Assembly (NCBI GenBank): GCA_965372355.1
Contig: CBDVBZ010000155.1
Span: 1-7,328, forward strand
Length of the DNA stretch: 7,328 nucleotides
Source of the DNA: CBDVBZ01 sp965372355
Lineage (GTDB): Bacteria > Krumholzibacteriota > Krumholzibacteriia > WVZY01
Direction of reading: 5' to 3'
Part shown: piece by piece, positions 1 through 5,451 of the stretch
Layout of the letters: every line of letters starts with the position of its first letter
How positions within the stretch are numbered: the first letter of the stretch is position 1
Position numbers and translations under genes: made by a program
Notes under the pieces: generated by a model
The model's database searches: none
Seen by the model: only the letters and a program-made list of their open reading frames with translations
What the model was told of the DNA's origin: nothing

Positions 1-26
1 CCTCGCTCCCTTCATATACCGTTCTT
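1..26. other. Sequence downstream of dnaB
   Basis: Only 26 bases follow the dnaB stop (read leftward on the minus strand). No terminator hairpin is visible in them. They end with GAAGGGAGCGAGG on the minus strand, a purine-rich word resembling parts of the repeat-dense right end. An ATG at 15-13 of the minus strand could begin a next gene, but this cannot be judged. Confidence 0.25.
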
Positions 27-1382
27 CTACTCCGTTATCGGCGACAGTCTCTCGAAACGCGTGTATTCCTTTACAAAGGCCAGTTTGACGGTGCCGGTGG
101 GCCCGTTACGTTGCTTCGCGATGTTCACCTCGGCGATTCCGGCATGCTCCGAGTCTTCGCCTTCGTAGAACTCCGGCCGGTATAGCATCAGTACCGTGTC
201 TGCATCCTGCTCGATGGCTCCGCTCTCACGCAAATCGGAGAGCATCGGACGCCGGTCACCGCCGCGGGATTCAACGGCTCGCGACAGCTGGGAAAGGACA
301 ATGACGGGTATCTCGAGCTCTTTTGCCAGGGCCTTCAAGCCCCGCGAGATGGAGGATATCTGCTGCTGCCGGTTCTCGAAACGATCTGTGCTCGTCACCA
401 GCTGAAGATAGTCGACAAAGATCGCACCAACATTGACCTCGGATTTGAGACGCCGGGCCTTGGCGCGAAGCTCCATCATCGTTATAGACGGCGAATCGTC
501 GATATAGATCGGTGCCTCGCTGAGGTACCCCGCGACGATGGCCAGCTCGGCGAATTCCGAGCTCTTTATGTATCCCATCCTCAGGCGGTGCGAGTCGATT
601 CTCGCCTCGGCGCAGAGCAAACGCATGACGAGCTGCTCGCTCGACATTTCGAGACTGAATACGCCAACGGGAATCTTCTCCTTGATGCTGAGATGCTGCG
701 CGATGTTCAGCGCGAAGCTCGTCTTGCCCATCGATGGACGCCCGGCCACGATCACAAGCTCGGAGTTCTGAAAACCCGATGTGAGAGAATCCAGCTCGTC
801 GAACGGGGTTGCCAAACCTGATACCGGTTGTTTGTTCTCGTAGAGTTTTTCGAGGTTCTCGAAACGCTCCTTTATGATCTTGCCGATTGGCTCGAACGTC
901 TTGCGTATGCCGCGCTCCGACACCTCGAAGATCAACCGCTCCGCCTCATCGAGCACTTCTCTTGCATCGGTCGCACCAAGAAGCGCCTGCGTTGTGATAT
1001 CTCCCGAAATCGTGATCAACCTTCTCAACAGATACTTGTCGAACACGGCTTTGGCGTAGTACTCGGCATTCGCCGCCGTGTGAACGTTGTCCATGATCGT
1101 CGTGAGATACGCCGGCCCGCCGATAGACTGATAGGTTCCCAATCGCTTGAGCTCCTCGGCGAGCGTTATCACGTCGATCGCTTCGCCCTTCTCGGACACG
1201 TTGAGCATGGCCTTGAAGATGTCCCGGTGCGCCTTCTTATAGAACGCCTCATCGGTCAGAAACTCGGTGACCACCGATATCGCGGCGTTGTCGAGGAGAA
1301 CGGCGCCGATAACCGCCATCTCTGCGTCGACGGAGTGCGGCGGAACCTTGTCCTGTCGACCAACTGGTTGTGGATCTGGCAA
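27..1382 (-). CDS. dnaB: Replicative DNA helicase DnaB
   Basis: Hexameric 5'-3' helicase that unwinds DNA at the replication fork and works with primase. The 451-aa length is typical. The N-terminal domain spans about residues 13-120, opening with VPPHSVDAEMAVIGAVLLD, followed by a linker (about 150-185) and the RecA-like ATPase domain. Walker A is GRPSMGKTS at 214-222, Walker B IFVDYLQL at 321-328, and the C-terminal AKQRNGPTG loop at 422-430 carries the likely arginine finger R425. DLRESGAIEQDAD (383-395) is also typical. No intein interrupts the P-loop. The start is TTG (1382-1380), preceded by GAGGT at 1391-1387 with a 4-base spacer; the next Met (residue 22) would cut into the conserved N-terminal domain. 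It lies 7 bases after udg, whose TGA stop overlaps this ribosome site, so the two are probably translationally coupled. Last gene seen in the operon. Confidence 0.98.
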   Translation of the reverse strand: MPDPQPVGRQDKVPPHSVDAEMAVIGAVLLDNAAISVVTEFLTDEAFYKKAHRDIFKAMLNVSEKGEAIDVITLAEELKRLGTYQSIGGPAYLTTIMDNVHTAANAEYYAKAVFDKYLLRRLITISGDITTQALLGATDAREVLDEAERLIFEVSERGIRKTFEPIGKIIKERFENLEKLYENKQPVSGLATPFDELDSLTSGFQNSELVIVAGRPSMGKTSFALNIAQHLSIKEKIPVGVFSLEMSSEQLVMRLLCAEARIDSHRLRMGYIKSSEFAELAIVAGYLSEAPIYIDDSPSITMMELRAKARRLKSEVNVGAIFVDYLQLVTSTDRFENRQQQISSISRGLKALAKELEIPVIVLSQLSRAVESRGGDRRPMLSDLRESGAIEQDADTVLMLYRPEFYEGEDSEHAGIAEVNIAKQRNGPTGTVKLAFVKEYTRFERLSPITE

Positions 1383-1386
1383 AGCA

Positions 1387-1391
1387 ACCTC
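1387..1391 (-). promoter_or_regulatory. Ribosome binding site of dnaB, overlapping the udg stop
   Basis: GAGGT on the minus strand, 4 bases before the TTG start of dnaB. Its second and third bases (GA) are the last two bases of the udg TGA stop codon. This supports TTG at 1382 as the real start and suggests that a ribosome finishing udg can restart on dnaB. Confidence 0.65.
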
Positions 1392-2148
1392 ACTCGTTGA
1401 TGATGTCTCGAAGTCTTTTGAAGTCTTCCCACGCGCCTTTCTTGAGATTTGGGTTTCTCAACAGCGCGGCGGGGTGATAGGTCACAAGGACGGGTGTTTC
1501 GTGATAAGAGTTATCACTGTTGCGAAGCGCCGATAGCGATTCCTTTGTTTTCAGGAGCCAATGAGCAGCAACCCTGCCCAGTGCGCAGATAATACGCGGC
1601 TTGATCAGATCGATTTGCGCGGCGAGGTATTGCTCGCAGCAGCGAACTTCGCTCTCTTGCGGATCACGATTCTCCGGCGGACGGCACTTGACGATGTTTG
1701 TAATATAGACGTCGGCGCGCTCGAGATCGATTGCGGCAATCATCTTGGTAAGGAGTTGTCCGGAACGCCCCACAAACGGTTCCCCTTTTAGATCCTCTTC
1801 CCGTCCCGGCCCCTCACCAATAAACATCACCCTTGTCGCCGGGTTGCCTTTTCCAAACACGGTGTTCTTTCTGCCCTGGTGCAGATCGCACTCAGTGCAC
1901 GCCCTGACTCGCGCGTCGAGCTCGAGCAACTGCTCTGCAACGGTAGCTGCGGAAGTTTGACTGTCCATGCGGTCTTCTTTGGCCCTTTCAGGATAGGCTG
2001 GGGCTTCCGAATCGTGCGATTTGCCTGTCTTGCTCGCCGGTGAATCGCCAAGGTATAGAGATTTTATACCCTTTCTCTGCAGCGTTTTTAAGTATGAAAT
2101 AAGACTCGGAACGATTTCTTGTGGAAAATCTTTGGGACTTGTTGTCAT
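1390..2148 (-). CDS. Family 4 (Fe-S) uracil-DNA glycosylase
   Basis: Excises uracil from DNA as the first step of base excision repair. The four cysteines expected to hold a 4Fe-4S cluster are visible: C84 and C87 (CTEC), C155 (VKCRPPENRDP) and C171. C171 is favoured over C170 because it keeps the 16-residue spacing known for the family. Other signatures are GEGPGREED at 111-119, EPFVGRSG at 123-130 and YHPAALLRNP at 224-233. The 252 aa include an extension of about 75 residues before the first cysteine, with a helical stretch (SLISYLKTLQRKGI, 15-28) followed by a polar linker; similar extensions occur in other bacterial members. Start ATG at 2148 has only a weak upstream purine run (GAAAG). 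An internal Met61 would remove the extension but has no better ribosome site. The 77-base gap to coaBC shows no clear terminator or promoter. Some databases call the family 'phage SPO1 DNA polymerase-related'. Confidence 0.95.
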   Translation of the reverse strand: MTTSPKDFPQEIVPSLISYLKTLQRKGIKSLYLGDSPASKTGKSHDSEAPAYPERAKEDRMDSQTSAATVAEQLLELDARVRACTECDLHQGRKNTVFGKGNPATRVMFIGEGPGREEDLKGEPFVGRSGQLLTKMIAAIDLERADVYITNIVKCRPPENRDPQESEVRCCEQYLAAQIDLIKPRIICALGRVAAHWLLKTKESLSALRNSDNSYHETPVLVTYHPAALLRNPNLKKGAWEDFKRLRDIINE

Positions 2149-2225
2149 CTTAGCACTTTCGGGAATCGATGAGACCGGAGATAACGCAAGGTTTGACGCT
2201 GGAGGCTTGAGCGGCCCTTTCTTCG

Positions 2226-3449
2226 CTACACGAGGATTTTCTGGAAGTCTTTCTCTTCTCGTGCCGCGGCCAGAATGAGATCGGCGATCTCCCTTTTGCT
2301 CTTCAAACCCGTCTCCGCCACCTTGCCTTTCCCATTGTAAATCGTAACAGCGTTCGTGTCATGTTCAAACGCCGCCCCATCTTCGAGCGGGTTGTTCACG
2401 ACCAGCAGATCGCAGTTTTTTCTGGAGAGCTTCTCTTTGGCGTTCTGCTCGACATCTTCGGTCTCCAGAGCAAAACCGACGATGAATCGTTTTCCTTTCA
2501 TCTTGCCGAGTGATTGAAGGATATCCTCTGTAGCCATTAACTCAATCGTCCAGCTGTCGCCTTTCTTCTTCTTGTGTGACAAGGGCGATGCGACTTTGTA
2601 GTCGGATACCGCTGCTGCCATCACGAGCACATCCGTTTCGACAAACGCAGTCTTGAGGGCGCCGGACATCTCGTCCGATGTCCGCACCTGTATGACTCGC
2701 ACACCAACCGGTGGCGGCACAGCGACTCGCCCCACAACGACGGTCACCTGCGCTCCACGGTCCCTGGTGGCTTCCGCGATCGCAAAACCCATCCGACCTG
2801 ACGAGCGGTTCGTGATCACACGCACGGGATCCAGATCCTCCTCCGTCCCGCCAACGCTTACGAGAACCCGCAGGTTCGCAAAGTCCGAAGAGTACAGCGC
2901 CTTGATGAATCCGAGAATCTCATCGGGTTCCGCCATTCGGCCTTCGGCCGCGTAGCCGCAGGCGAGATCGCCGCTGACCGGTGGGATGACCCGGTAGCCG
3001 CGCTGGCTGAGGATCCGGATGTTCTCCTGGGTCGCGGGGTTATTCCACATGACGTCGTTCATCGACGGCGCGAGAATCGTGGTGCCGTCATAGGCAGCGA
3101 TGATCGTACTCAGCAGATCGTCGGCGCCACCGCCGACGATTTTAGAGAGAGTGTTCGCGGTCGTCGGAGCGACGATCACCAGATCGGGCCATTTGGCGAG
3201 ATCGATGTGTTCGATCGGAGAGACGGTGCCCTTCTGGCCACCGGTATCGAACATTCGAATATGTACCGGGTTCTCCGAGAGCGCCTCGAACGTCAGCGGT
3301 GCCACGAACTGTTGAGCCGCCTCCGTCATGACCACCCTGACATCGGCCCCTTCGGTCTTGAGGAGCCTGAGAAGATATACCGATTTGTAGGCGGCGATTC
3401 CGCCGGTTATTCCCAGGAGTATTTTCTTCCCATCGAACTGGCGCTTCAT
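2226..3449 (-). CDS. coaBC: Bifunctional CoaBC: phosphopantothenoylcysteine synthetase/decarboxylase
   Basis: Catalyses two successive steps of coenzyme A synthesis: CTP-dependent joining of 4'-phosphopantothenate to cysteine (CoaB), then FMN-dependent decarboxylation to 4'-phosphopantetheine (CoaC). The 407 aa match the usual length. The CoaC half is about residues 6-180: flavoprotein start KKILLGITGGIAAYK (8-22), catalytic His81 in HIDLAKWPD, PSMNDVMW at 128-135, and GDLACGYAAEGRM at 160-172 with active-site Cys164. The CoaB half is about 190-397: VGGTEEDLDPVRVITNRSSG at 199-218 (nucleotide site and dimer region), AAAVSDYK at 278-285, a lysine-rich loop (293-296) and VVNNPLEDG at 350-358. 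Start ATG at 3449 fits the family; its upstream sequence (TGAAAGATC) is a weak ribosome site. It follows rpoZ by 39 bases, as in many bacteria. Confidence 0.97.
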   Translation of the reverse strand: MKRQFDGKKILLGITGGIAAYKSVYLLRLLKTEGADVRVVMTEAAQQFVAPLTFEALSENPVHIRMFDTGGQKGTVSPIEHIDLAKWPDLVIVAPTTANTLSKIVGGGADDLLSTIIAAYDGTTILAPSMNDVMWNNPATQENIRILSQRGYRVIPPVSGDLACGYAAEGRMAEPDEILGFIKALYSSDFANLRVLVSVGGTEEDLDPVRVITNRSSGRMGFAIAEATRDRGAQVTVVVGRVAVPPPVGVRVIQVRTSDEMSGALKTAFVETDVLVMAAAVSDYKVASPLSHKKKKGDSWTIELMATEDILQSLGKMKGKRFIVGFALETEDVEQNAKEKLSRKNCDLLVVNNPLEDGAAFEHDTNAVTIYNGKGKVAETGLKSKREIADLILAAAREEKDFQKILV

Positions 3450-3488
3450 GGATTTGAGATCTTTCAGTTGCGGATCGAGGCAGGAACG

Positions 3489-3728
3489 CTACTTCGTCTC
3501 TTCCTCCTCGAACGAGGCCTGCGGCTCGGGCTCGGCGTAGCCAAACTTCACTCGTCCGTCCAGCACCCTCCGGAGAGCCATCATCGTGGGCTTCTCCTCG
3601 AGCTCTCCCTGCGCACCCCGAATCAGCAGGGCGTTGATTCTCCGAGCCTCTTTGGCAATGACACGAACAGCCTCGTACTTGTTTGATATGATTCCCGTTA
3701 ACTTCTCGATGAGTACTACGCTCGGCAT
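3489..3728 (-). CDS. rpoZ: RNA polymerase omega subunit
   Basis: Small accessory subunit that wraps the C-terminal tail of beta' and assists RNA polymerase assembly; in some bacteria it also contributes to ppGpp binding. The 79 aa fit the family (about 60-90). The signature NKYEAVRVIAKEARRIN lies at 16-32, followed by KPTMMALRRVLDGRVKFG at 46-63, which corresponds to the usual 'KPT..AL.EI..GK' motif. The C-terminal tail is acidic (FEEEETK). The start ATG at 3728 is supported by the best ribosome site in the window, AAGGAGGT, 3 bases upstream. It sits between gmk (18-base gap) and coaBC (39-base gap), a gene order found in many phyla that supports the call despite the short sequence. Confidence 0.93.
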   Translation of the reverse strand: MPSVVLIEKLTGIISNKYEAVRVIAKEARRINALLIRGAQGELEEKPTMMALRRVLDGRVKFGYAEPEPQASFEEEETK

Positions 3729-3731
3729 GAG

Positions 3732-3739
3732 ACCTCCTT
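3732..3739 (-). promoter_or_regulatory. Consensus ribosome binding site of rpoZ
   Basis: AAGGAGGT on the minus strand, a full anti-16S match, placed 3 bases before the rpoZ ATG and 7 bases after the gmk stop. The spacing is shorter than optimal. It is by far the strongest such site in the operon, so rpoZ may be translated more efficiently than its neighbours gmk and coaBC. Confidence 0.75.
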
Positions 3740-3746
3740 GTCTCGA

Positions 3747-4361
3747 TCAATCGGCGGGTCTGAAGCGCTGAACAAACGCTTCCTCGTAGCGACTGCGCCG
3801 GTGTCGTTCGGATCGAATAATCGCCAGCAAGTTGGCAACGGCGTCATCGAGCCGGTCGTTCACGACCACATAATCATACTGCGTCGCCATTTTGATCTCG
3901 CCCCAGGCGTTCTTCAGCCGCCGGGCGATTTCTATCGAATCATCTGCAGCTCGTCTTCGGATACGCGCCGCGAGCTCTTCCAATGACGGTGGTAAGATAA
4001 GTATCAGAACAGCCCCCGGAAAGGCCTTTTTCACGCTCGCGCCGCCCTGCACATCGATGTTCAACACGACGTCGCAGCCGTCGGCCAGCCGCGCGTCGAC
4101 GAAGCCCCTGGGGCTGCCGTACAGATGGCCGTGGACTTCGGCCCACTCGATGAGCCCGTCCTTCTTGAGCTCCTCGAATTTCGCCGTGGACACGAAGTCG
4201 TACGCTTTTCCATCGACCTCGCTATTCCTCGGATCTCGCGTGGTCGCGGACACCGAGACGCGCAACAACGGATCCTCTTTTGCGATCTTTTCGACGATCG
4301 TCGTCTTGCCGACCCCTGCCGGACCGGAGATCACGATCGGAAACGCGTGTGTGACTCTCAA
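3747..4361 (-). CDS. gmk: Guanylate kinase
   Basis: Phosphorylates GMP to GDP with ATP, an essential step in guanine nucleotide supply and recycling. The 204-aa length is normal. The P-loop is GPAGVGKTT at 13-21; the usual Ser after GP is Ala here, a mild variation. The GMP-binding segment SVSATTRDPR (36-45) with R42 and R45 is followed by E48, Y54 and VHGHLYGSP (76-84, Y81). NIDVQGG lies at 101-107, and the lid arginines are in ARIRRRAADDS (132-142) and ARRLKNAWGE (146-155). The start is TTG (4361-4359), with GGGAG at 4373-4369 and a 7-base spacer; the reading frame stays open upstream but contains no start codon, and the next Met is far inside the protein. It lies 74 bases after yicC and 18 before rpoZ. 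Confidence 0.96.
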   Translation of the reverse strand: MRVTHAFPIVISGPAGVGKTTIVEKIAKEDPLLRVSVSATTRDPRNSEVDGKAYDFVSTAKFEELKKDGLIEWAEVHGHLYGSPRGFVDARLADGCDVVLNIDVQGGASVKKAFPGAVLILILPPSLEELAARIRRRAADDSIEIARRLKNAWGEIKMATQYDYVVVNDRLDDAVANLLAIIRSERHRRSRYEEAFVQRFRPAD

Positions 4362-4368
4362 AACAATA

Positions 4369-4373
4369 CTCCC
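4369..4373 (-). promoter_or_regulatory. Ribosome binding site of gmk
   Basis: GGGAG on the minus strand, 7 bases before the TTG codon at 4361. Good spacing decides the start: no ATG or GTG exists in frame between the preceding yicC stop and the P-loop. Confidence 0.6.
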
Positions 4374-4380
4374 GAGCCCA

Positions 4381-4395
4381 GGCGGTCCAGCCGCC
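4381..4395 (-). repeat. Small GC hairpin in the yicC-gmk gap
   Basis: In the transcript GGCGG and CCGCC pair around a 5-base loop (CTGGA). The stem ends 7 bases upstream of the gmk ribosome site. No run of T follows, so it is not a typical terminator. It could modulate gmk translation or protect a cleaved RNA end; five base pairs may also be chance in GC-rich DNA. Confidence 0.3.
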
Positions 4396-4435
4396 CCAAA
4401 CGATATCCATCGGACAGCGACGATTCCGGGAGGGG

Positions 4436-5311
4436 CTACTCGAGGTTTTGAACTTGCTCTCTAAGTCTTTCCGATTCTTCCTTCAGCGAGACCACATACT
4501 CAACCACTTCGGCATCGGAAGCCTTCGATGCGATCGTGGTCGATTCGCGATGCACTTCTTGCAGAAGATAGGTGAGTTTTTTCGAAACGGCTCCACCGCC
4601 GTCCATACAAGTCTTGATCTGCGCCATATGGCTTTTGAGCCGGATAATTTCTTCGGTGAAATCCAGCCGGTCGGCAAGCAGAGCGACCTCCGTAATCAAT
4701 CGGTCCCGGTCCACTCGTGACCCCGCCATGATCTTTCCCACGCGCTCCTTGAGCGCCGTGCTGTGGCGGCTGACGACCTTTGGCGCGCGTTTCTCCACTT
4801 TCTTGATCAAACGATTAATCGCCGTTATGCGGCTCCGGATATCCGCTTCCAGCGCCTTGCCCTCGTCCTGACGCATCTTCGAACACGCCGTCACCGCTTG
4901 CTTCAGGCTCCTCGTGACCAGCGGCCAGAGTTCGTCTCCTTGTCTTTCCTGCTCCTGGAGATGAAAGACCTCGGGCAGCGTGGCCAGAGTGTTGATATCC
5001 AGCTCGGGGGCCAGTTTGTTCTTCGTAGCGAATTCCCGGAGCTGGGTCACATACTGTCGAACCAGCGGGACATTGATTCGCACATCGTACTCGGGTTGCT
5101 CGGATTCAGTCGTCACGGTGATGGATACTCTGCCGCGCCGGATCTTGTTTTTGATCAAATCCTTGATCTCGTGCTCGCGATGCGAGAGCGTCCTCGGCAG
5201 CTTGACAGTCAGATCAAAATACCGGTGGTTGACCGTACGGAGCTCGACTGCTACCCTTCCTGTTCTGTTGGAAGCTTCCCCTTGACCGAATCCGGTCATA
5301 CTGACCAACAT
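4436..5311 (-). CDS. yicC: YicC/YloC family endoribonuclease
   Basis: Member of the YicC/YloC family, whose Escherichia coli protein has been reported as an endoribonuclease involved in small RNA turnover. With the start chosen here it is 291 aa, the usual size. The N-terminal signature is SMTGFGQGE (4-12), then VELRTVNHRYFDL (22-34). The C-terminal domain carries EEIIRLKSHMAQ (220-231), LTYLLQEVHRESTT (246-259) and the terminal LREQVQNLE. Several normally conserved C-terminal positions differ: the usual GRKLDF reads SKKLTY and the usual NRExNT reads HRESTT. I prefer ATG 5311 because GAGGAG lies 7 bases before it and the family starts just ahead of SMTGFG. An in-frame ATG at 5326 would add five residues, but it would be the very codon that contributes to that ribosome site. 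First gene of the operon. Confidence 0.93.
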   Translation of the reverse strand: MLVSMTGFGQGEASNRTGRVAVELRTVNHRYFDLTVKLPRTLSHREHEIKDLIKNKIRRGRVSITVTTESEQPEYDVRINVPLVRQYVTQLREFATKNKLAPELDINTLATLPEVFHLQEQERQGDELWPLVTRSLKQAVTACSKMRQDEGKALEADIRSRITAINRLIKKVEKRAPKVVSRHSTALKERVGKIMAGSRVDRDRLITEVALLADRLDFTEEIIRLKSHMAQIKTCMDGGGAVSKKLTYLLQEVHRESTTIASKASDAEVVEYVVSLKEESERLREQVQNLE

Positions 5312-5318
5312 GGTATGA

Positions 5319-5324
5319 CTCCTC
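5319..5324 (-). promoter_or_regulatory. Ribosome binding site deciding the yicC start
   Basis: GAGGAG on the minus strand, 7 bases from ATG 5311. The alternative ATG at 5326 begins two bases upstream and shares its G with this site, and nothing comparable precedes it. Confidence 0.65.
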
Positions 5325-5351
5325 ATGGCTCGACACGTCGTTTTGCGCGCA

Positions 5352-5381
5352 ATGTTAACGAAGGCACATCCGTTGTGTCAA
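5352..5381 (-). promoter_or_regulatory. Predicted promoter of the yicC-dnaB operon
   Basis: Minus-strand sigma-70-type elements: a perfect TTGACA -35 box at 5381-5376, an 18-base spacer, and TAACAT (4 of 6) at 5357-5352 as the -10 box. Transcription would begin near 5345, leaving a leader of about 34 bases before the yicC ATG. The -10 box overlaps a GTTAAC palindrome at 5354-5359, which could serve as an operator. The -35 box shares five bases with that of the opposite promoter. The call assumes a housekeeping sigma factor of the usual specificity. Confidence 0.55.
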
Positions 5382-5403
5382 TGGTAAATGCACAGAATAT
5401 AAT
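5375..5403 (+). promoter_or_regulatory. Predicted promoter of the rqcH-like gene
   Basis: A perfect TATAAT -10 box at 5398-5403 is preceded, 17 bases upstream, by GTGTCA (4 of 6 to TTGACA) at 5375-5380. Transcription would start near 5410, giving a leader of about 42 bases that contains the hairpin at 5416-5437. The -35 hexamer overlaps the -35 box of the divergent yicC promoter by five bases. Confidence 0.6.
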
Positions 5404-5415
5404 AAGTTAATTCGT

Positions 5416-5437
5416 ACACCCCGTTGTCGCGGGGTGT
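5416..5437 (+). promoter_or_regulatory. Leader hairpin upstream of the rqcH-like gene
   Basis: ACACCCCG (5416-5423) and CGGGGTGT (5430-5437) form a perfect 8-bp stem with the 6-base loop TTGTCG. It would lie a few bases from the predicted transcript 5' end and 14 bases before the ATG at 5452. No T tract follows on either strand, so it is not an intrinsic terminator. It may stabilise the 5' end or limit ribosome access, or be a protein-binding palindrome in DNA. Confidence 0.5.
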
Positions 5438-5451
5438 TAACCTGGTTAACG

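Larger units (their letters stand above)
5354..5450. repeat. Three GTTAAC palindromes in the divergent control region
   Basis: GTTAAC occurs at 5354-5359, 5436-5441 and 5445-5450. The first overlaps the minus-strand -10 box; the other two are a close direct pair just before the plus-strand gene. Only one further copy was noticed in the window, inside rpoZ near 3696. Clustering of a perfect 6-bp palindrome around two promoters is compatible with an operator for a shared regulator, but no regulator is identified. Confidence 0.4.

Noticed and set aside
700..760. Possible intein in the DnaB P-loop region
   Set aside because: The Walker A motif and its flanks are continuous and the protein is of normal length.
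828..1400. 190-codon open frame on the plus strand opposite dnaB
   Set aside because: It lies antisense to a clear helicase gene, has no recognisable motif, and its arginine- and leucine-rich composition is typical of a shadow frame.
2149..2225. Internal promoter or terminator between coaBC and udg
   Set aside because: The 77 bases show no paired -35/-10 boxes and no stable hairpin with a T run.
3142..3750. 202-codon minus-strand frame overlapping rpoZ and coaBC
   Set aside because: It runs through two well-supported genes in another frame, is very rich in Arg, Gly and Ser, and matches nothing I know.
4763..5410. 215-codon plus-strand frame opposite yicC and across the control region
   Set aside because: Antisense to a conserved gene, no motif, and it would run through both predicted promoters.
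5416..5437. Hairpin as an intrinsic terminator
   Set aside because: Neither side has a T tract, and it lies between a promoter and a start codon rather than after a gene.
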